Shown in pieces: positions 59,013 through 64,000 of a stretch of DNA of 64,000 bases. The translations under genes and the position numbers were made by a program. Within the stretch, counting starts at the first letter, position 1; every line of letters begins with the position of its first letter. This DNA comes from Streptomyces sp. WM6386 (GTDB taxonomy: Bacteria > Actinomycetota > Actinomycetes > Streptomycetales > Streptomycetaceae), in assembly GCF_000972385.1 (NCBI RefSeq), contig NZ_JXTE01000014.1:62001-126000 (forward strand). The letters are read 5' to 3'. The notes under the pieces are model-generated. The model ran no database searches, was not told the origin of the DNA, and saw only the letters and a program-made list of their open reading frames with translations.

Positions 59013-60298
59013 CAGGCCTCCAGGAAGTCGGCGTATTTCGCGCGTGCCGCTTCGACGCGCTTGGGCAGGTAGGCGCTGGGCCACAGGTCCTCGCTCGGCT
59101 TGTGGTCGCGCAGCACCTGCCGGGCCACCGTCACCTTGTGCACCTCGGTCGGTCCGTCGGCGATACCGAGGACGCTCGCGCCCAGCAGCATCCGGAACAG
59201 GGGCATGTCGCCGCTCACACCGAGGGCGCCGTGGATCTGGATGGCGCGGTGCGCGATGTCGTGCAGGACGCCCGGCAGCAGCACCTTGACCATCGCGATG
59301 TCCTTGCGGACCTTGCGGTAGTCGTTGTACTTGTCGATCTTCCACGCGGTGTGCAGCACGGCCAGCCGGAACTGCTGGAGCTGGGCCCACGAGTCGGCTA
59401 TGTGTCCCTGCACGAACTGCTTGTCCGCGAGCACAGTGCCCTGGGTGTGCCGGCTCAGGGCCCGCTCGCACATCATGTCGAACGCTTTGCCCGTCAGCCC
59501 GATCGTCCGCATCGCGTGGTGGATGCGGCCGCCGCCGAGTCGCGTCTGGGCGATCACGAAGGCCTGGCCCTCGCCCCCGAGCAGCGCGTCCGCCGGGACC
59601 CGTACGCCCTCGTAGTGCACGAGTGCGTGGGAGCCGCGCTCCTGCGGCTCACCGGCGAGAGCGACGTTCCGCTCGATGACGATCCCCGGGGTGTCGGCCG
59701 GGACCAGGAACATCGACATGCTCTGGTACGGGTCGCCCTCGGGGGCCGTCACCGCCATGACGATGAGGAACGCGGCGGTCCTGGCGTTGGACGAGAAGTA
59801 CTTCCACCCGTCGATGACCCACTCGTCACCGTCCCGCGCCGCCCGCGTGGTGAACTCCTTGGGATCCGCGCCGGCCTGCGGCTCGGTCATCGAGTAGCAG
59901 GAGAAGATCTCGCCCTCCAGCAGCGGCCGCAGATACCGCTCCTTCTGCGCCTCGGTGCCGTAGTGGGCGAGGATCTCGGCGTTGCCGGTGTCCGGGGCCT
60001 GGCAGCCGAAGACGATCGGCGCCCACGAGGCGCGGCCCAGGATCTCGTTGAGCAGGCAGAGCTTGACCTGTCCGTGGCCCTCGCCGCCCAGGTCGGGGCC
60101 GAGGTGGGTGGCCCACAGTCCGTGGGCGCGTACTTCCTTCTTGAGCGGGTCCAGGACCCGGCGGAGGTTCTCGTCGGGCGGGGTGAACTGCAGGCCGTCC
60201 CACAGGAGATCAAGGGGTTCGACCTCCTCCCGCACGAAGCGGTCCGCCCAGTCGAGCTGTGCCTGAAATTCGGGTTCGGTTTCGAAGTCCCACGACAT
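59012..60298 (-). CDS. acyl-CoA dehydrogenase, ACAD11-like
   Basis: A 428-residue ACAD whose sequence is closest in pattern to the ACAD domain of ACAD10/11. Blocks: GRASWAPIVFGCQAPDTGNA, YSMTEPQAGADPKEFTTRAA, GDEWVIDGWKYFSSNARTAA, GGGRIHHAMRTIGLTGKAFD and IQIHGALGVSGDMPLFRMLL. In that group the enzyme removes phosphate from a 4-phospho-acyl-CoA and gives an enoyl-CoA. The translational coupling with the kinase gene supports the same chemistry. Strong ribosome site AAGGAG. Divergent from a TetR gene with two operator copies. Confidence 0.87.
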   Translation of the reverse strand: MSWDFETEPEFQAQLDWADRFVREEVEPLDLLWDGLQFTPPDENLRRVLDPLKKEVRAHGLWATHLGPDLGGEGHGQVKLCLLNEILGRASWAPIVFGCQAPDTGNAEILAHYGTEAQKERYLRPLLEGEIFSCYSMTEPQAGADPKEFTTRAARDGDEWVIDGWKYFSSNARTAAFLIVMAVTAPEGDPYQSMSMFLVPADTPGIVIERNVALAGEPQERGSHALVHYEGVRVPADALLGGEGQAFVIAQTRLGGGRIHHAMRTIGLTGKAFDMMCERALSRHTQGTVLADKQFVQGHIADSWAQLQQFRLAVLHTAWKIDKYNDYRKVRKDIAMVKVLLPGVLHDIAHRAIQIHGALGVSGDMPLFRMLLGASVLGIADGPTEVHKVTVARQVLRDHKPSEDLWPSAYLPKRVEAARAKYADFLEA

Positions 60299-60335
60299 TG
60301 TGTCTCCTTCCGGCGGCTGTCAGAATAGCGTTCTC
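60298..60335 (+). promoter_or_regulatory. leaderless promoter with island operator H1
   Basis: TTGTGT (60298-60303), 17 nt, then CAGAAT (60321-60326) would start transcription near the ATG 60336, which lacks a ribosome site. CAGAAT-AGC-GTTCTC (60321-60335) matches 10 of 12 positions of the island operator and covers the -10, so bound repressor would block the promoter. Confidence 0.55.
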
Positions 60336-60989
60336 ATGAAGGAGAATACAATTCCCCATCCACGGAACGGCGTTGCCGACCGCATCGCGCAGCGCGCGCT
60401 GGCCGGTCGGGGAGCCCACTACGCGAGCGAGGTGCGCGCCCTCCTCGGCGCGGCGCTGGAGGTGATGCGCGACCGCGGCACGGCCTCTCGGCCGCGGGTC
60501 GCGGACATCGTGGCGGCGGCCGGACTCTCGAACGAGGCGTTCTACCGGCACTTCCGCTCGAAGGACGCCCTGGTCGCCGCGCTCATGGAAGACGGCGCCG
60601 AGCGGCTGTGCGGCTACATCGCCCACCGGATGGCCAAGCAGTCCACGCCCAGGGGCAAGGTCCGCAGCTGGGTCGAGGGTGTCCTCTCCCAGGCCATGGA
60701 CGAGGACACCGCGGCGACGACACTCGCCGTGATGTGGAATGCGGGCACGGTCGCCGAGGGCTTCCTCGCCGGCCCCCCGACCGCCGCCGGCCTGCTCGCG
60801 ACCCTGCTGCGCGAGCCGTATGCCGAACTCGGCAGCACCGACCCGGACCTGGACGCGTCCCTGGCCGCCCACGCGACCGTGGGCGGGCTCGCGGACCACC
60901 TGTGGCGACGCGAGCGGCCCACGGCGGCCGACGTCGACCACATCACACGGTTTCTGCTCCGCAGCGTCGATCAGGAGGTGGGCCCATGA
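60336..60989 (+). CDS. TetR-family regulator, second candidate island repressor
   Basis: A 217-residue TetR protein starting MKENTIPHPRNGVADRIAQR. DNA-binding domain at about residues 25-75 (VRALLGAALEVMRDRGTASR, RVADIVAAAGLSNEAFYRHF). Ligand domain with QAMDEDTAATTLAVMWNAGT and VAEGFLAGPPTAAGLLATLL. Operators H1 and H2 flank its start. It differs from the TetR at 37641, so the island may have two repressors reading related sites for two parts of the pathway. Heads the operon 60336-62259. Confidence 0.9.
   Translation: MKENTIPHPRNGVADRIAQRALAGRGAHYASEVRALLGAALEVMRDRGTASRPRVADIVAAAGLSNEAFYRHFRSKDALVAALMEDGAERLCGYIAHRMAKQSTPRGKVRSWVEGVLSQAMDEDTAATTLAVMWNAGTVAEGFLAGPPTAAGLLATLLREPYAELGSTDPDLDASLAAHATVGGLADHLWRRERPTAADVDHITRFLLRSVDQEVGP
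60342..60356. promoter_or_regulatory. island operator H2 inside the TetR 5' coding region
   Basis: GAGAAT-ACA-ATTCCC matches 11 of 12 arm positions and spans codons 3-7 of the TetR gene, 21 bp from H1 (two helical turns). A paired site of this kind suits cooperative autoregulation. Confidence 0.6.
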
Positions 60990-61438
60990 AGGCCGCCGAT
61001 CAGTTCCACATCGGGATAGTCGTCGACGACCTCGCCGCCGCGGCGGCCGAGCTGTCGGCCGTGTTCGGCTACGAGTGGTGCGCCGAGACGGGCGCGGAAG
61101 TGAAGGTGACCCTGCCGGCCGGGGACACCGTGCTCGACCTCAGGAACGTGTACTCGACGACCACACCCCGTCTGGAGCTCGTGCGGAGCATCCCGGGCAC
61201 ACTGTGGGAGCCGGGCTCGGGCGTCCACCACCTGGGGTACTGGTCCGACGACGTGGCAGCCGACTCCGCGGAGCTCGCCCGGTACGGCTACGGGGCCGAG
61301 GCCATGGGCAGACGGCCCGACGGCACGCCGTACTGGGCCTTCCACCGCAGCGGCACCGGACCGCTCGTCGAGCTCGTGAGCCGTGAACTCCAGCCGGTGC
61401 TGGAGCAGTTCTGGGCGAGCCAAGGGGTGGCGTCATGA
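60986..61438 (+). CDS. VOC-family (glyoxalase-fold) protein
   Basis: A 150-residue vicinal-oxygen-chelate protein. Blocks: QFHIGIVVDDLAAAAAELSA, VTLPAGDTVLDLRNVYSTTT, PGSGVHHLGYWSDDVAADSA and SGTGPLVELVSREL. His8 (FHIG), His in VHHLGYW and Glu in LVELVSR mark a possible metal site. It might epimerise, isomerise or open a ring in an acyl-CoA intermediate. ATG overlaps the TetR stop; ribosome site AGGAGG. Confidence 0.86.
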   Translation: MKAADQFHIGIVVDDLAAAAAELSAVFGYEWCAETGAEVKVTLPAGDTVLDLRNVYSTTTPRLELVRSIPGTLWEPGSGVHHLGYWSDDVAADSAELARYGYGAEAMGRRPDGTPYWAFHRSGTGPLVELVSRELQPVLEQFWASQGVAS

Positions 61439-62259
61439 CGACGGTGGGGATCGTGACCGGGGCGGGCCGAGGCATGGGCCTGGAGTGCGCGCGCCGGCTC
61501 ACCGGCACGGTTGACCGGCTGCTGCTCATCGACCTGGACGAGAAGACGGTGACCGAGGCGGCCGACGCGCTCTCGGGACAGGGCGCGGCAGTAGAGCCGT
61601 ACGCCCTCGACATCACCGACCGCGAAGGGCTCGCGCGTCTCGCGGACCGTGCTCGCGCACTCGGCACCCTCCGCGCCGTCGCCCACGCCGCCGGCATCTC
61701 GCCGACCATGGCCGACTGGCGCCGGATCCTCACCGTGGACCTCGTCGGCACGGCTCTCCTGGCCGAGGCGCTGCGCCCGCTCGCCACCGCCGGGACGGCG
61801 ACCGTGTGCTTCGCCTCGATGGCGGCGCACATCGGCATCCCCGAGCCGGACCCGGCGGCGGACGCGGCCCTGGCGGACCCGCTCGCCGCGGATTTCCCGG
61901 ACCGTCTGCACGCCGCCCTCGGCCCCGCCGTCGAGGATCCGGGCGTCGCCTATTCCTGGGCCAAGCGCGGTGTCCACCGCTTGGTCCAGCGGGAGGCCAT
62001 GCGCGTCGGACCCGTCGGCGCACGCGTCTGCTCGGTGTCGCCCGGCATCGTCGCCACCCCGCAGGGACTGCGGGAGGCGGAGCACCATCCGTCGATGAAG
62101 GCGCTCGTGGACGGGTCGGCCCTCGGCCGCGAGGGACGACCGGAGGAACTCGCCTCCGTCGTCGCCTTCCTGCTCTCCGACGAGGCGTCGTTCCTGACCG
62201 GCGTGGACGTGCTCGCGGACGGCGGGGTGTGCGCGGCCCTGGCTACGCGCCGGGCATGA
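61435..62259 (+). CDS. SDR-family oxidoreductase
   Basis: Short-chain dehydrogenase of 274 residues. Cofactor fold VGIVTGAGRGMGLECARRLT with Asp in LLLIDLDEKTV; catalytic Ser in TVCFASMAAHIG and YxxxK in YSWAKRGVHRLVQREAMRVG. It has an insertion between these (residues ~135-160, PDPAADAALADPLAADFPDR). ATG overlaps the VOC stop. Its last 17 nt overlap the convergent DUF1330 gene. A terpene- or steroid-alcohol dehydrogenase role is plausible. Confidence 0.88.
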   Translation: MTTVGIVTGAGRGMGLECARRLTGTVDRLLLIDLDEKTVTEAADALSGQGAAVEPYALDITDREGLARLADRARALGTLRAVAHAAGISPTMADWRRILTVDLVGTALLAEALRPLATAGTATVCFASMAAHIGIPEPDPAADAALADPLAADFPDRLHAALGPAVEDPGVAYSWAKRGVHRLVQREAMRVGPVGARVCSVSPGIVATPQGLREAEHHPSMKALVDGSALGREGRPEELASVVAFLLSDEASFLTGVDVLADGGVCAALATRRA

Positions 62260-62548
62260 CGAAGCCGGTCACGATCACGGCGTGGGACTCGGCCGCCGCC
62301 TGCCGCAGCGGCTTCGCCTTCCCGTACGCGGGCGACGCGTACCAGGCGCGGGCCGCTTCCACCGACTCGAATTCGAGGACGACGGTCCGGTCGCCGTGCC
62401 ACTCGCCCTCGAGGACCTGGGGCGAGGGGTCGGCGGCCAGCACGGCGGCCCCGCTCTCGGCCAGCGAGGGCCCGGCGGCGCGGCCGTACGCGGCCATGCC
62501 GGCCGGGTCCTTGATGGCCTCGGTCACGATGACGTAGGCCTTCGGCAT
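62243..62548 (-). CDS. DUF1330 family protein
   Basis: A 101-residue ferredoxin-like alpha/beta-barrel (Dabb-type) protein. Blocks: KAYVIVTEAIKDPAGMAAYG, VLEGEWHGDRTVVLEFESVE and ARAWYASPAYGKAKPLRQAA. Members occur in degradation operons as small isomerase- or cyclase-like enzymes; function is not established. Same strand as the ferredoxin and P450 genes, with 21 nt between. Confidence 0.87.
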   Translation of the reverse strand: MPKAYVIVTEAIKDPAGMAAYGRAAGPSLAESGAAVLAADPSPQVLEGEWHGDRTVVLEFESVEAARAWYASPAYGKAKPLRQAAAESHAVIVTGFVMPGA

Positions 62549-62569
62549 GGCTCTCCTCGAAGCTCGAAG

Positions 62570-62758
62570 TCAGCTGACGCTGATGGCGCGTTCGGGACAC
62601 ATCCCGGCGGCGGAGCGCACGACGTCCTCGAACTCGGCGGGGACGTCCGGGGTCTCGACCACGGCGTAGCCGTCGTCGCCGATGTCGAACACCTCGGGGC
62701 AGAGCGAGCAGCACACACCGTGTCCCCGGCAGCGGTCGTCGTCCACGGTGACCTGCAT
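62570..62758 (-). CDS. P450-type ferredoxin ([3Fe-4S]/[4Fe-4S]) with extra cysteines
   Basis: A 62-residue ferredoxin. VDDDRCRGHGVCCSLCPEVF provides Cys10 and Cys16 with extra Cys17 and Cys20, and GMCPERAI gives the last ligand. Usual [3Fe-4S] P450 partners have a non-Cys at the third position; here an additional Cys is available, so a [4Fe-4S] or convertible cluster is possible. It shuttles electrons to the P450 whose stop overlaps this ATG. The KshB-like reductase at 29087 or an outside reductase may feed it. Confidence 0.9.
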   Translation of the reverse strand: MQVTVDDDRCRGHGVCCSLCPEVFDIGDDGYAVVETPDVPAEFEDVVRSAAGMCPERAISVS

Positions 62759-64000
62759 CAGGACTCGCTCCACTCCAGGCCGAGGTGGGTGAGTCCGCGC
62801 AGGATGAAGGTCGGGACGTACTGGTAGCGGCGGGCGTCGGCCGGTCCGTGCGCTCGTTCGGAGATACGGATGTCCGAGGTGCGGTCCAGCAGTCGTTCGA
62901 TGGTCACCCGGGCCTCGGCGCGGGCCAGCGGGGCGCCCGGGCAGGCGTGGACACCGCGGCCGAAGGCCATGTGCCGTCGCACGTTCGCCCGGGCGACGTC
63001 GAAGGCGGCCGGGTTCTCGAACTGGCGCGGATCGCGGTTCGCGGCGCCGTTGAGCACCATCACCGTGGTGCCAGCCGGGAGCGCGACCCCGCCGACCGTG
63101 GTCGGTACCTTCGACAGCCGGAAGTCGCCCTTGACCGGGCTCTCGATGCGCAGGGTCTCCTCGATGAAGTTCGGGATGCGGTCGCGTTCGGTACGCAACA
63201 GCCGTTGCAGGTCGGGCTGTTCGGCGATCAGCCGCAGCGCCGCGCTGAGCAGGCGGACGGTGGTCTCCTGGCCCGCCGCGAAGAGGTTGGCGGCGACCCG
63301 GACCACGTCGGCGACCTCGGGTGTCGAGCCGTCCGGGAAGGTCGCGGTGGCCAGACCCGTCAGCACGTCCGCACGCGGTGCGCGGCGGCGCTCCTCGACG
63401 TACGCCGTGAAGCGGCCGTACAGATACTCCAGCGGGGAGTGGCCCATCGTGTCGTCGCCCGTGCTGCCGATCCCGGCCTCGTCCTGAGGCCGCCGCTGGA
63501 GCTTCGCCATGAACTCCTGGCGGTCCTCCTCGGGCACGCCGAGCAGGTCGGCGATGACCAGCAGGGTGAAGGGTCCGGCGAAACCGCCGATGAACTCCCC
63601 TTCGCCCGGGGCGAGATACGTGTCCAGGAGAGCGTCGGCGAGGTGCCACATGGACGCCTCGTTCTCCTTGAGGCGCTTCGGCGTGATCAGCCGCATCAAC
63701 AGGGCGCGATGGTCCGTGTGCGTGGGCGGATCGAGGGTGGGCAGCTGGTCGCTCATCGGAAGCTCGGCGCGGTGCCGCTCGATGAGCCCGCTGATGTCGT
63801 CGCCCTCCAGCGGCACCGGGAAGCCCGGGAAGGGGCCGCTGACGGAGACGCAGGCGGAGAAGGCGTCCGTGTCGTTGTAGACCTGCGACGCCTCTTCGTA
63901 CCCGGTCACCATCACCACGTCGTGATGGCTCTCGCGCTGCACGGGACACCGCCCGCGCAGCGCCTCGAAGTAGGGATAGGGGTCCGCGACGAGCGCCTCG
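62758..64000 (-). CDS. cytochrome P450 (5' end beyond window)
   Basis: Haem monooxygenase; 413 residues are visible and the N-terminus lies beyond the right edge (the frame stays open through EALVADPYPYFEALRGRC). Motifs: I helix VAANLFAAGQETTVRLLSAA with AAGQETT, K helix EETLRIES (ExxR) and haem loop MAFGRGVHACPGAPLARAEA with ligand Cys. The QLPTLDPPTHTDHRALLMRL block is typical of soluble bacterial P450s. It likely hydroxylates the island substrate early in the pathway. Its stop overlaps the ferredoxin start, so both are co-translated. Confidence 0.92.
   Translation of the reverse strand, partial: EALVADPYPYFEALRGRCPVQRESHHDVVMVTGYEEASQVYNDTDAFSACVSVSGPFPGFPVPLEGDDISGLIERHRAELPMSDQLPTLDPPTHTDHRALLMRLITPKRLKENEASMWHLADALLDTYLAPGEGEFIGGFAGPFTLLVIADLLGVPEEDRQEFMAKLQRRPQDEAGIGSTGDDTMGHSPLEYLYGRFTAYVEERRRAPRADVLTGLATATFPDGSTPEVADVVRVAANLFAAGQETTVRLLSAALRLIAEQPDLQRLLRTERDRIPNFIEETLRIESPVKGDFRLSKVPTTVGGVALPAGTTVMVLNGAANRDPRQFENPAAFDVARANVRRHMAFGRGVHACPGAPLARAEARVTIERLLDRTSDIRISERAHGPADARRYQYVPTFILRGLTHLGLEWSES

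Noticed and set aside
22733..64000. Cholesterol degradation cluster
   Set aside because: KshB-like reductase, paired ACADs and P450 fit, but KstD, KshA, HsaA-D and KstR-type sites are absent from the window.
1..64000. Long antisense open frames, for example 15989-17980 plus and 5388-7073 minus
   Set aside because: They mirror well-supported genes on the other strand, a usual effect of extreme GC content, and show no family motifs.
1..64000. Insertion sequences, prophage, integrase or CRISPR
   Set aside because: No transposase, integrase, terminal repeats or spaced repeat array was seen.

Overview
The window is high-GC (roughly 70% or more) actinobacterial DNA and almost certainly comes from a Streptomyces or close relative. 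Evidence: strong G/C third-position bias, frequent GTG starts, many ATGA/GTGA stop-start overlaps, an F420/LLM enzyme, a DUF574-type methyltransferase, a sigma-B-like promoter and a copy of the short GC-rich hairpin repeat that recurs between Streptomyces genes. No rRNA, tRNA, CRISPR array or insertion sequence was found.

Left part (1-22.5 kb), mixed chromosomal genes. 1-2.8 kb: minus-strand surface-polysaccharide genes (WecG/TagA/CpsF transferase cut by the window edge, an unknown protein, a left-handed beta-helix acetyltransferase). 3.2-7.0 kb: ABC-2 exporter plus NarL-type two-component system in one operon. 7.2-11.2 kb: a ZnuABC-like zinc importer divergent from a NiCoT nickel/cobalt permease, with Zur-like and Nur-like sites between them. 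11.2-18.5 kb: stress-type genes, namely a hemerythrin, a molybdopterin oxidoreductase that has lost its Fe-S cysteines, a small helical partner, an SseB protein, a FAD/Rieske oxidoreductase, and an SRPBCC protein behind a sigma-B-like promoter. 18.8-22.5 kb: a methyltransferase, a receptor-like periplasmic-fold protein, an SGNH hydrolase and a PadR regulator.

Right part (22.5-64 kb, running off the edge): a long CoA-thioester catabolic island. It has an acyl-CoA synthetase, three adjacent two-gene acyl-CoA dehydrogenase pairs plus two single dehydrogenases, four enoyl-CoA hydratases, three SDRs, one intact thiolase and one thiolase remnant. It also has a TesB thioesterase, two CaiB-type CoA-transferases, a two-part B12 acyl-CoA mutase, an LLM/F420 oxidoreductase, a KshB/PaaE-like reductase, an aldehyde dehydrogenase, a Liv-type importer, two amidohydrolases, and a P450 with its ferredoxin. 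An aminoglycoside-phosphotransferase-fold kinase is coupled to an ACAD11-like dehydrogenase. The gene set resembles steroid/terpenoid-type beta-oxidation, but the substrate cannot be named from sequence.

The island is tied together by a palindrome, GAGAAT-N3-ATTCTC, at six control regions (30.1, 35.2, 37.6, 38.4, 44.5 and 60.3 kb), with degenerate copies at 25.1 and 45.0 kb. Two TetR genes (37.6 and 60.3 kb) sit beside good copies and are the likely repressors. Inferred order of action: Liv-type uptake, P450/LLM/KshB-type oxidation, CoA activation, repeated beta-oxidation by paired dehydrogenases, then carbon-skeleton rearrangement by the mutase and hydroxyl removal by the kinase/ACAD11 pair. 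Two genes in the island (a thiolase and a DapB-like dehydrogenase) are visibly broken.
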